A stretch of DNA of 64,000 nucleotides from an uncultured Paracoccaceae bacterium (lineage in GTDB: Bacteria; Pseudomonadota; Alphaproteobacteria; Rhodobacterales; Rhodobacteraceae): the NCBI GenBank assembly GCA_913041145.1, contig CAJWHE010000008.1:1-64000 (forward strand), in the 5' to 3' direction. The notes beneath the pieces were generated by a model. That model was not told where the DNA came from. It saw nothing but the letters and a program-made list of their open reading frames with translations, and ran no database searches. The translations under genes and the position numbers were made by a program. Shown here piece after piece: positions 39,328 through 47,464 of the stretch (positions within the stretch are counted from its first letter, which is position 1; each line of letters starts with the position of its first letter).

Positions 39328-40128
39328 ATGAATCAAGGAAAGTTAGATAAGTTAAAAAATGCTGCAGACTGGATAGAAGATCAACATAAACGAAGACAAA
39401 ACTTTTGTTCTGTTCCCGAGTGTTATGCTGTTGAAACACTAGAAGACGCCTATACTGTCCAAGAGTTTCTCATCAAGGAATGGGAGCAAAAACTTGGACC
39501 AGTGGTAGGTTATAAGCTCGCTCTTACATCTAAACCTATTCAAGAGTTGGTGGGTTTAGATCATCCATGTATTGGGCGTCTTTACCGCTCTCAGATTTAC
39601 CATGGCAATCAAACTGTCCAATTATCTAATTTTGGTCATTTAGGTATAGAGTTTGAGCTAGCTGTAAGAATTGGTGCTGATATGCCAAAAAGTTTAAAGC
39701 TGTGGACCTCAGAGAGTGTAAAAGACTTTGTTAAAGCAGTTAGTACATCATTCGAGTTAATAGATGATCGTAACGCCAATTACAGTAACTTAGAGGTTAA
39801 TTCACTTGTTTCAGATAATAGTTGGTTTGGAGGGGCAGTTCTAGGAAAGGAAAATGAAAGTTGGAAACACTTAGAGTTTGATAAAGCTGTTGTAAAGAAA
39901 ACAGTGAATAATCAAATAGAAACATCAACAACAGGAGCTGCATTAGGTGACCCTTTTAATTCAGTTGCGTGGATTGCAAACTTTCTTAACAAGCGTGGGC
40001 GGCAACTCAAAGCTAATGAATTAATTATGACTGGTTCAACCTTTGCGACAATGTTTCCAAATAATGGTGACACTATATCTTATGAGGTAACTGGTATCGG
40101 AGCAGTAGCACTGAAAGTTTCTGAGTAA
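39328..40128 (+). CDS. 2-keto-4-pentenoate hydratase / fumarylacetoacetase-family protein
   Basis: The protein is 266 residues from the ATG at 39328; an upstream in-frame TTG at 39283 overlaps the cupin gene and adds unrelated residues. VGYKLALTSKPIQELVGLDHPCIGRL and LGIEFELAVRIGADMP match the MhpD hydratase group, with acidic metal ligands in IEFELA and ELIDDRNANY. Late GDPFNSVAWIANFL and MTGSTFATMFP blocks also fit. Relatives hydrate 2-hydroxypenta-2,4-dienoate or decarboxylate oxalocrotonate. No meta-cleavage pathway genes surround it, so the substrate is open. Confidence 0.83.
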   Translation: MNQGKLDKLKNAADWIEDQHKRRQNFCSVPECYAVETLEDAYTVQEFLIKEWEQKLGPVVGYKLALTSKPIQELVGLDHPCIGRLYRSQIYHGNQTVQLSNFGHLGIEFELAVRIGADMPKSLKLWTSESVKDFVKAVSTSFELIDDRNANYSNLEVNSLVSDNSWFGGAVLGKENESWKHLEFDKAVVKKTVNNQIETSTTGAALGDPFNSVAWIANFLNKRGRQLKANELIMTGSTFATMFPNNGDTISYEVTGIGAVALKVSE

Positions 40129-40145
40129 AATTAAATTGCTATAAC

Positions 40146-40189
40146 TAAGAACCCAGATCAATAAAGTCTAGGTTCTTAATTATTTTTTT
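40146..40189 (+). terminator. Rho-independent terminator after the hydratase gene
   Basis: TAAGAACC (40146-40153) pairs with GGTTCTTA (40171-40178), continued after a mismatch by a 3-bp AGA/TCT helix. The stem is followed by ATTATTTTTTT ending at 40189. The orientation fits termination of the cupin-hydratase operon. The T-tract overlaps the last codons of the convergent MaoC gene. Confidence 0.65.
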
Positions 40190-40635
40190 GTTCCAGAGTT
40201 ATTTCTACACCATAAAAGGTGAGTTGCCTCATAGGAACAAACTAACTCATCTTTATTTCGTATTACACTATAGGCTATATTTACAAATCCTCGATCTGGT
40301 TTTGACTTAGACTTTTTGTAGCTAATGACCGCACCAAAAACCTGTAAGGTATCATCAGGACGGACTGGTAAAATCCACTTTACGTAACTCATTCCTGGAG
40401 AACCAATAGAGCTTTCACTAAAAAGATTGGTGTCTAGAATAAGCTTAAATGCTATTAGAAGTGTCTGCCATCCACTTGCAATAATACCCCCGTAAGGTGA
40501 TTTCTGTGCCGCCACTTCATCGATATGAAAACTTTGTGGGTCCCACTCGAGAGCAAAATCAATAATCTCTTTTTTAGAAACTTTTCTTGAGCTAGTTTGG
40601 AACTCAAAATCCTTAGTAAAATCTTCGAAAAACAT
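40180..40635 (-). CDS. MaoC-like hot-dog-fold dehydratase
   Basis: The 151-residue protein has the R-hydratase layout: SKKEIIDFALEWDPQSFHIDEVAAQKSPYGGIIASGWQ contains the catalytic Asp/His pair (DPQSFHID) and the following Gly-Ile-Ile-Ala-Ser-Gly segment. MaoC proteins hydrate enoyl-CoA or related thioesters. It lies 29 bases downstream of the EamA gene at 40665 on the same strand. The substrate is unknown. Confidence 0.87.
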   Translation of the reverse strand: MFFEDFTKDFEFQTSSRKVSKKEIIDFALEWDPQSFHIDEVAAQKSPYGGIIASGWQTLLIAFKLILDTNLFSESSIGSPGMSYVKWILPVRPDDTLQVFGAVISYKKSKSKPDRGFVNIAYSVIRNKDELVCSYEATHLLWCRNNSGTKK

Positions 40636-40664
40636 TTAACCTCCTAAATACAACTTCTACAATC

Positions 40665-41633
40665 TCACTGTCTAATTCTTGAAACATCCTGAAGTTGCCT
40701 TTTGTTTTTTATTGACTCACGCCATATCATAAATAGGCCAGACGATAAAATTAGAAAAATACCAATCCATCCAGATAGAATTGGCCACTCAGAGAATATT
40801 GTTATACCCCAGAGAATTGAAATTGGCAGTGCGATGTATTCAAAAGGTGCAACATAGGCAGCCTCACCAATTCGATACGCTTGCGAAATTAAAAGCCCAC
40901 CTAGAGCTGTTGCAAGCCCAATTAAAAGGAAAATCCAATAGTCCCAAAGGTTGGGAATGATCCACTTGCGTAGCAAGAAACTAAGTGAGGGGTCATCACT
41001 GATGTCCAAACGACCATCACCTAATGTTAAACCTATTAAGCAGGCTACAATAACAAAGGTAAATTGGATATAGAATGCCATAGTAGCGGCACTCTCGGTG
41101 GCTCGAATTTTTCGAGTTAATATATGTAAAAATGCATAACCTAGTGCTCCGAACATAGGATATATCGCTGCTATTTGAAACGCAGAGCTGCCAGGTCTTG
41201 AGATAATTAAGACTCCTAAAAGCCCTATAAAAATACTTATCCAACGCCATATACCTACATGCTCTTTCAGAAATATAATCGAAAGAATTGTTATAAGTAA
41301 TGGAGATATAAAGAATATAGCTACAGCATCAGCTATTGGTAAAGCTGCCAAACCCATAAACATAAACATATTGGCTAAGACTACACAGCAGCCACGTATA
41401 ATATGAATAGCTAAAAGATTTGTTTTAATTGCACTTAGGCCACCATTAAATGGGAATAAGAATAATACAATAAACAGTACACTTAATGATGACCTGATAA
41501 GAATTACTTCATGTAAGGGATACTCGGAGGCTAAGTACTTTATTGAAACGTCATTCAAAGAAAAGCAAAACATAGCTCCCATGGCGTATAATGGGCCCAA
41601 AAGTTTTGGATCAATAGTAAAAAACTTGGACAT
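40665..41633 (-). CDS. DMT-superfamily EamA transporter (second copy of the subtype)
   Basis: The 322-residue protein has ten predicted transmembrane helices and two EamA repeats (IIRGCCVVLANMFMFMGLAALPIADA; ISQAYRIGEAAYVAPFEY). It resembles the protein at 36591-37442 in layout and in the AYRI.EA..[LV]APF motif, suggesting paralogues. A C-terminal cytoplasmic tail of about 18 residues is extra. It precedes the MaoC gene by 29 bases on the same strand. Confidence 0.87.
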   Translation of the reverse strand: MSKFFTIDPKLLGPLYAMGAMFCFSLNDVSIKYLASEYPLHEVILIRSSLSVLFIVLFLFPFNGGLSAIKTNLLAIHIIRGCCVVLANMFMFMGLAALPIADAVAIFFISPLLITILSIIFLKEHVGIWRWISIFIGLLGVLIISRPGSSAFQIAAIYPMFGALGYAFLHILTRKIRATESAATMAFYIQFTFVIVACLIGLTLGDGRLDISDDPSLSFLLRKWIIPNLWDYWIFLLIGLATALGGLLISQAYRIGEAAYVAPFEYIALPISILWGITIFSEWPILSGWIGIFLILSSGLFMIWRESIKNKRQLQDVSRIRQ

Positions 41634-41798
41634 ATTTATTTAGTTTCCAATAAGGTCTCTGAGGAACAAAGATTAATTATTCGAGTATTAACAGTATCTC
41701 TTGTTAGGTAATCTTCTTTGGGGTACGTCATAACGGTAGTGATTTTAGATAACTTATACGTTTGAAATCAGATTCTATCGAGGAAGTATAGGTAATTC

Positions 41799-42698
41799 AT
41801 GAGTCCTTCATTATCTGTTGAAAAGAATGATGATACGTCTATAGGATTATTTTATGGGGTGTCTGCTTATTTTTTATGGGGAGTTTTACCTCTTTATATG
41901 AAAGCTATGTCGCATATCCCGACTCTAGAGATCATTGGGCATCGGATCATTTGGTCGCTACCTGTGGTAGGTTTCATTGTCATTGTGCGTGGAAATACAA
42001 GGAATGTAATTTCTGCTTTAAAAGATCCAAGACAGGTACTCACGTCGATTTTAACAGCATTTTTACTTTCGATTAATTGGGGCCTTTATGTGTGGGCAAT
42101 AACGTCAGGACATGCACTAGATGCTGCATTAGGGTATTTTATAAATCCGCTCTTCAGTATTTTTCTGGGGGCTGTTTTTTTAAAGGAGAAACTCAATAGA
42201 GTTCAGTGGGTTGCTATCATTTTTGTAGCTTTTTCTGTTGGTTTGTTGACTTGGGATTATGGACATCTTCCTTACATTTCTCTTGGTATGACATTTAGTT
42301 GGGGGATTTATGGGTTTTTGAAAAAATCACTTCCAATAGGGCCAAATCAAGGTTTCTTTTTAGAAATTCTTTTACTGGCTCCAATGGCAATAGTTTATAT
42401 TATTTATTTAGAGATTGTTGGTGGATACTTTTGGGGGGGAAGCTCGGTAGATGTTTTCTTGCTCTTAGGATGCGGAATAGTGACAGCTGGGCCGCTATTA
42501 TTATTTGCCAATGGTGCAAAACTACTCCGACTTTCTACTATTGGCATTCTTCAATACCTAGCACCTACAATGATGTTCTTAATTGCAATATTTATTTTTA
42601 AGGAAGAATTTGGTACTATAAAATTTATCTCATTTTCTATTATCTGGCTGTCATTAATAATTTACTCATTAGGAATTTTTTTTGATAATAAGTCATAG
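41799..42698 (+). CDS. rarD: RarD-type EamA transporter
   Basis: The 299-residue protein has ten hydrophobic segments and RarD landmarks: GVSAYFLWGVLPLYMKAM, IIGHRIIWSLP, SINWGLYVWAITSGHALDAALGYFINPLFSIFLG and LRLSTIGILQYLAPTMMFLIAIFIFKE. E. coli RarD is associated with chloramphenicol sensitivity; its physiological substrate is unknown. It is divergent from the EamA/MaoC pair and 94 bases upstream of the DHDPS-family gene. Confidence 0.9.
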   Translation: MSPSLSVEKNDDTSIGLFYGVSAYFLWGVLPLYMKAMSHIPTLEIIGHRIIWSLPVVGFIVIVRGNTRNVISALKDPRQVLTSILTAFLLSINWGLYVWAITSGHALDAALGYFINPLFSIFLGAVFLKEKLNRVQWVAIIFVAFSVGLLTWDYGHLPYISLGMTFSWGIYGFLKKSLPIGPNQGFFLEILLLAPMAIVYIIYLEIVGGYFWGGSSVDVFLLLGCGIVTAGPLLLFANGAKLLRLSTIGILQYLAPTMMFLIAIFIFKEEFGTIKFISFSIIWLSLIIYSLGIFFDNKS

Positions 42699-42792
42699 AT
42701 CTGAGTCTGATTTAATATACTTTTTATATAAATCAAGATATTAATTAGTTAGTATTACTATAAAAATATTGAAGTTAAAAAGAGGTAAAAAT

Positions 42793-43752
42793 ATGGATAT
42801 CATGATTAATCGAAATACGAATGGAGTTTACATAATTTCTGTCACACCGTTTACAGAAAACGGTGCTGTTGATCATTATAGTATTGAGACTTTAGTAGAG
42901 TATTATATTGAATCTGGTGTTTCAGGAATTACTATTTTAGGCATGATGGGGGAAGCCAATAAGCTTAGTCTAGAGGAATCAAGCCAATTTGTTTCAGCTT
43001 TTATTAAGAGAGTTAATAATAAGGTTCCAGTTATTGTAGGAGTTTCTTCATCAGGGGTTAATGCAATGGAATCCCTCAGTAAGCTCTCAATGGATGTAGG
43101 AGCAGCTGGGGTTATGATTGCACCTACCCCTGGTTTAAATACAGAACAAAAGATCCTTAATTATTTTGAGATAGTGTGTGAACAAATTGGGACAAATGTT
43201 CCTATATGCTACCAAGACTTTCCACAAACAACAGGTGTTCATATATCGGCTGAAACTGTTTTAAGGTTAGCAAGAAAACATTCACAAATGGTAATGTTTA
43301 AGCATGAAGATTGGCCTGGTTTGAATAAGTTAAGTACAATTAGAAATGGATGTGGTAATGATGAGATACCAAGACTGTCAATTTTGGTTGGTAATGCTGC
43401 TTTGTTTTTACCTCAAGAATTAGGGCGCGGTGCCGATGGGGCTATGACGGGTTTTCCTTATGTAAAAATGCTGGTCGCTGTGGAAGGTCTTTACAGGGCA
43501 GGAAATATAGATGAAGCGGAAGACATTTTTGATACATTTCTACCATTAATCAGATACGACCAACAACTTGGTATTGGAATGTCTATTAGGAAAGAGATCC
43601 TATATCGTAAAAAACTTATTAATAGCCCTTTTGTGCGATTGCCAAGGGTTAATATGTCTAAAATTGATTATGATGAATTAAGTCGGTTAGTGAAACGATT
43701 GGAGTACAAATTAAAAACTACTGGTCTGGGCTCAGTAATCGATAATTATTGA
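42793..43752 (+). CDS. Dihydrodipicolinate synthase-family lyase
   Basis: The protein is 319 residues from the ATG at 42793, 6 bases after AGAGGT; an earlier TTG is rejected. The TIM-barrel family keeps the Schiff-base lysine (Lys170, VMFKHEDWPG) and the catalytic tyrosine (Tyr140, ICYQDFPQTTGV). The usual GTTGE is GMMGE, and the Asn after the tyrosine is Gln, so it is unlikely to be DapA. Relatives are aldolases or hydratase-lyases of keto acids. It heads the run with hydantoinase, racemase and amidase, which suggests handling of a product of that pathway. Confidence 0.87.
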   Translation: MDIMINRNTNGVYIISVTPFTENGAVDHYSIETLVEYYIESGVSGITILGMMGEANKLSLEESSQFVSAFIKRVNNKVPVIVGVSSSGVNAMESLSKLSMDVGAAGVMIAPTPGLNTEQKILNYFEIVCEQIGTNVPICYQDFPQTTGVHISAETVLRLARKHSQMVMFKHEDWPGLNKLSTIRNGCGNDEIPRLSILVGNAALFLPQELGRGADGAMTGFPYVKMLVAVEGLYRAGNIDEAEDIFDTFLPLIRYDQQLGIGMSIRKEILYRKKLINSPFVRLPRVNMSKIDYDELSRLVKRLEYKLKTTGLGSVIDNY

Positions 43753-43781
43753 AACTATGTTAAATTAAGGGAGTGTTTAAG

Positions 43782-45221
43782 ATGCATGATTTAGTTGTTG
43801 AAGGGGGTACTATTGTAACAGCTACTGAAAGCTACATGGGTGATGTCGGTATAATCGATGGTAAGATAGCTACCCTGGGAAAAAATTTAAAAGGTAAAAA
43901 AAAGATTGATGCTACTAATAATTTAGTACTACCAGGGGGGATTGAAGCACATTGTCATATTGCTCAAGAAAGTGCTACTGGCGGTATGACTTCAGATGAC
44001 TATCAAAGTGGAAGTGTAAGTGCTGCCTATGGTGGTAACACCTGCTTTATTCCTTTCGCAGCGCAACATCGTGGAAAGGGAATAAACGAAACGTTAGACT
44101 TGTATGATAGCCGCTCAAAAAACTCATCAGTAATAGACTATAGTTACCATTTAATAATAGCAGACCCTACACCAGATGTGATGAAGCGAGAGCTATCAGA
44201 AGCTGTAGCGAGGGGTATAACATCCTTCAAGGTATTTATGACTTACGACTTGATGAAGGTAAGTGATGAACAGTTCTTAGAAATTCTTGCTACTGCAAAA
44301 GAACATGGTGTTTTGACTATGGTCCATGCTGAAAATTCTGGAATAATTAAATGGGTCTCAGAGAAGCTTATTAAGGGTGGATACACTAAGCCTCGATACC
44401 ACGTAATTAGTCATCCAGAAATTGCTGAAGTTGAAGCTATAAATCGAGCTATAATGTTAGCAAAATTTGTTGATGCGCCATTGATGATCGTACATGTTTC
44501 AACTGCTCAGGGAGCAGCTTTAGTATTAGAAGCAAAAAATCAAGGCTTAAAGATTTTTAGTGAAACCTGCCCACAATACTTATTTTTAGATCGTAATGAT
44601 CTTGATAGACCTGGAATGGAGGGAGCAAAATTTATATGCTCACCCCCACTCCGAGATAAAAAAACTCAAGATGAATTATGGAAGCATCTACAAATAGGTA
44701 CTTTTACAGTATTTTCTTCAGATCATTCTCCATACCGTTTTGATGAAACTGGAAAATTAGCAAAGGGTCCTAACGCACCATTTCAGCAGATTGCAAATGG
44801 TATGCCTGGTATTGCAATGCGATTGCCTTTGTTATTTTCCGAAGGAGTTAACAAGGGCCGTATAACCCTCCAGAAGTTTGTCGAATTAAGTTCAACAAAT
44901 GCGGCTCGTACTTACGGTATGTTGCCAAGAAAGGGATCTATTTCTATTGGGGCTGATGCAGATTTAGCAATTTGGGATCCAGAGATCACTCGAATAGTGA
45001 CTGTAGAAGATCAGCATGATGCAATGGATTATACGCCATTCTTGGATATGGAGGTAAAGGGATGGCCAGTTAGTGTGATAAGTCGTGGGTCTGCTGTAGT
45101 TTTAAACGGAAAGCTTGTGGGAGATCACTCCCATGGAAGATTTACTCCAAGAGAGAAGATAGATCTTACTGGATTTGGTGGAAAACCGGCTCCTGAGCTT
45201 GATGTTGAAAGTTTCTTCTAA
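43782..45221 (+). CDS. Dihydropyrimidinase / hydantoinase-family amidohydrolase
   Basis: The protein is 479 residues from the ATG at 43782, with GGGAG 9 bases upstream. It has all binuclear-metal ligands of the family: His57 and His59 (EAHCHI), carbamylated Lys150 (SFKVFMTY), His182, His238 and Asp314 (SSDHSPY). The segment after the HxH is AQESATGGMTSDDY rather than the LEMPF/LQMP type of studied D-hydantoinases, so substrate preference may differ. It opens six-membered dihydropyrimidine or five-membered hydantoin rings. Next to a hydantoin racemase and an amidase, the hydantoin reading is favoured. Confidence 0.91.
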   Translation: MHDLVVEGGTIVTATESYMGDVGIIDGKIATLGKNLKGKKKIDATNNLVLPGGIEAHCHIAQESATGGMTSDDYQSGSVSAAYGGNTCFIPFAAQHRGKGINETLDLYDSRSKNSSVIDYSYHLIIADPTPDVMKRELSEAVARGITSFKVFMTYDLMKVSDEQFLEILATAKEHGVLTMVHAENSGIIKWVSEKLIKGGYTKPRYHVISHPEIAEVEAINRAIMLAKFVDAPLMIVHVSTAQGAALVLEAKNQGLKIFSETCPQYLFLDRNDLDRPGMEGAKFICSPPLRDKKTQDELWKHLQIGTFTVFSSDHSPYRFDETGKLAKGPNAPFQQIANGMPGIAMRLPLLFSEGVNKGRITLQKFVELSSTNAARTYGMLPRKGSISIGADADLAIWDPEITRIVTVEDQHDAMDYTPFLDMEVKGWPVSVISRGSAVVLNGKLVGDHSHGRFTPREKIDLTGFGGKPAPELDVESFF

Positions 45222-45253
45222 ATGTCGATTTCGACAATAAAGGTTAGAGTATT

Positions 45254-45898
45254 ATGAAATCTATTGTGGTTATTAACCCAAACTCCAATGGAGTAGTGAC
45301 TGATGGCCTTGATAAGGCACTTGAGGTTTACCGGTTCCAAGGTGGTCCTGAGATCATATGTGTAACAAATTCAAAAGGGCCATTTGGAATCGAAAGTAAA
45401 TTAGATTCTGAATTGGTTGTTCCTGATATATTTGAACAAATAAAAAACCATAAAAATGCTGGAGCCTTTGTAATTGCATGCTACTCCGATCCGGGGATTG
45501 ATCTGTTGAGGTCTGCTACTAAAACGCCAATCTATGGAATTGCAGAGTCTGGAATATTAACGGCTCTTTCTCGAGGTAAAAGATTTGGTGTAATAGCGAT
45601 TTCCGAAGGATCTATCAGTCGGCATCGAACCTATATCGAGAAGATGGGCGTTGCTTCAAGGTTAGTTAATGAGCGTTCGTTAGATATGACGGTGGATCAG
45701 ACAGCACAAGGCGCTCGCACTTTTGAAAAACTGATTGAAATAGGAGGAAAATTATTAAAAGATGGAGCAGACGTAATAATTTTAGGTTGCGCAGGAATGG
45801 CGACTCATCGACTAGAGCTAGAAAAAGAATTGAATGTACCGGTAATAGACCCTACTCAGTCGGCGGTATCAATGGCTCTTGGTTCGCTAGTTTTATAA
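45254..45898 (+). CDS. Hydantoin racemase-like Asp/Glu racemase family protein
   Basis: The 214-residue protein has the two catalytic cysteines of the HyuE family: Cys76 (VIACYSDPG) and Cys179 (IILGCAGMA). It starts MKSIVVINPNSN. HyuE interconverts D- and L-5-monosubstituted hydantoins so that a stereoselective hydantoinase can consume both. Its place 32 bases after the hydantoinase supports this. Related enzymes of the group include allantoin racemase and maleate isomerase, which remain alternatives. Confidence 0.87.
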   Translation: MKSIVVINPNSNGVVTDGLDKALEVYRFQGGPEIICVTNSKGPFGIESKLDSELVVPDIFEQIKNHKNAGAFVIACYSDPGIDLLRSATKTPIYGIAESGILTALSRGKRFGVIAISEGSISRHRTYIEKMGVASRLVNERSLDMTVDQTAQGARTFEKLIEIGGKLLKDGADVIILGCAGMATHRLELEKELNVPVIDPTQSAVSMALGSLVL

Positions 45899-45926
45899 TT
45901 TATTAAACCAAAAAGGATTTAGAGCA

Positions 45927-47309
45927 ATGGAACTTTGGCAACTAACAGCAACGGAAATAATAAAGAAAATTAAGGATAAAGAGATTTCTGTTAGAGAATC
46001 TGTTACCAGTGCTCTTGCTCGGAGCAAAGATGTTAATCCAAAAATTAATGCTGTAGTATCAAGTATGGGCAGTAACGCATTAGTACAGGCGGACCTCTTA
46101 GACAAAAAAATAAAAGATGGTGATGATATTGGAATACTTGGTGGAGTTCCGGTAACCGTAAAAGTCAATATTGATCAAGCTGGGTATGCCACAACAAATG
46201 GCTTGAAGATCCAAAAAGATTTGATTGCAAAGCATAATAACCCAATAGTTAATAATTTAGAAAAGGCAGGAGCAATTATTATAGGCCGCACCAATACTCC
46301 AGCTTTTTCACTTCGTTGGTTTACTAGGAACACCCTTCATGGAAATACGTTAAATCCTGTCAATAAAAATATAACTCCAGGTGGTTCGTCCGGTGGTGCT
46401 GCAGCAGCCGTTGCGGCAGGAATAGGGGTTGTCGGGCACGGAACGGATATAGCGGGTTCTATACGGTATCCTGCCTATGCGTGCGGTGTTCATGGGCTTA
46501 GGCCATCTTTGGGTCGAGTGCCTGCTCATAATTTTAGTAGTTCAGATAGGTTTATTGGCGGTCAGTTAATGGCAGTTTCTGGCCCCATAGCGAGGTCGAT
46601 TCAGGATCTTAGAGTTAGCTTTACTGCAATGTCTAAATCAGATTTTAATGACCCTTGGTATATTCCAGCTCCATTAGTAGGTGAGCCGAGACCAAAAAAA
46701 GTAGCGTTATGCCTCTCTCCAGATGGTATGAAAGTTTCCACAGAAGTCAAAAATGCGTTAATTGCGTCCGCGAAATTATTAGAGGATGCTGGCTGGAAGG
46801 TAGATGAAGTCGACACGCCACCCCTTAGACAGGCGATGGAAAATCAACTAATTTTATGGATGGCAGAAATGAAGCATGGTGCTGAAGAGGCTGTCGTTAA
46901 AGAGAATGATCCGGACGCAAATATTGTTTACCATAGACTAAAAGAGCTTTGTCCTCCTGTTGATCTAGCTGTTGTTATGAAAGTCTTACAATCTCGTGCA
47001 TCATTAGTACGCTCTTGGAGGTTATTTCTTGATGAATATCCAATTATGTTATGCCCAGTATCTGGTGAGTTACCTTTTGATCAACACAAGGATGTAACTT
47101 CTGATCAGAATTTTGAATCAATAATTGAAGCTCAGATGACACAGATAGGTCTCCCATTTGTAAGTTTACCTGGACTTACAGTATCTACTGGCATGGTAAA
47201 TGATAGACCTATTGGCGTTCAAGTAGTTTCCAACCCATACAGAGAAGACCTTTTATTAGATGCTGGAAAAGTAATCGGGAGCACTATAAAAGTGGTTGAC
47301 CCAATATAA
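45927..47309 (+). CDS. Amidase (amidase-signature family)
   Basis: The 460-residue protein has the complete Ser-cisSer-Lys triad: Lys79 (VPVTVKVNID), the GGSSGG loop at 152-157 and the nucleophile Ser178 (GTDIAGSIRYPA). It hydrolyses a carboxamide to acid and ammonia. In this cluster it may take the place of an N-carbamoyl-amino-acid amidohydrolase, or act on an amide released by the hydantoinase (inference). An AAAGGA ribosome-binding site precedes the ATG; the gap from the racemase is 28 bases. Confidence 0.9.
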   Translation: MELWQLTATEIIKKIKDKEISVRESVTSALARSKDVNPKINAVVSSMGSNALVQADLLDKKIKDGDDIGILGGVPVTVKVNIDQAGYATTNGLKIQKDLIAKHNNPIVNNLEKAGAIIIGRTNTPAFSLRWFTRNTLHGNTLNPVNKNITPGGSSGGAAAAVAAGIGVVGHGTDIAGSIRYPAYACGVHGLRPSLGRVPAHNFSSSDRFIGGQLMAVSGPIARSIQDLRVSFTAMSKSDFNDPWYIPAPLVGEPRPKKVALCLSPDGMKVSTEVKNALIASAKLLEDAGWKVDEVDTPPLRQAMENQLILWMAEMKHGAEEAVVKENDPDANIVYHRLKELCPPVDLAVVMKVLQSRASLVRSWRLFLDEYPIMLCPVSGELPFDQHKDVTSDQNFESIIEAQMTQIGLPFVSLPGLTVSTGMVNDRPIGVQVVSNPYREDLLLDAGKVIGSTIKVVDPI

Positions 47310-47340
47310 AATTTAAAGAGGGGCACGTTCTATTAAATTA

Positions 47341-47383
47341 TGTGATCACAAAAAAGTAAAATATATTATTTTGTGATCACAAA
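47341..47383. promoter_or_regulatory. Two identical palindromes TGTGATCACA, 31 bp apart (candidate operators)
   Basis: TGTGATCACA occurs at 47341-47350 and again at 47372-47381. The second copy extends to a 14-bp perfect palindrome, TTTGTGATCACAAA (47370-47383). The centre-to-centre distance is 31 bp, about three helical turns, so bound dimers would sit on the same DNA face. They lie between the amidase and TauE genes, 82 bases before the GTG. The dyad resembles GT-N-AC operators of FCD-type GntR regulators, but the regulator is unknown. Confidence 0.6.
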
Positions 47384-47464
47384 TTATAAGATATCTGTTA
47401 CTATGAGTTAATAGAAAATATTTGATAGAGCCAAAAACTATTAATTTGAAGGTGTGGTCAAAAA

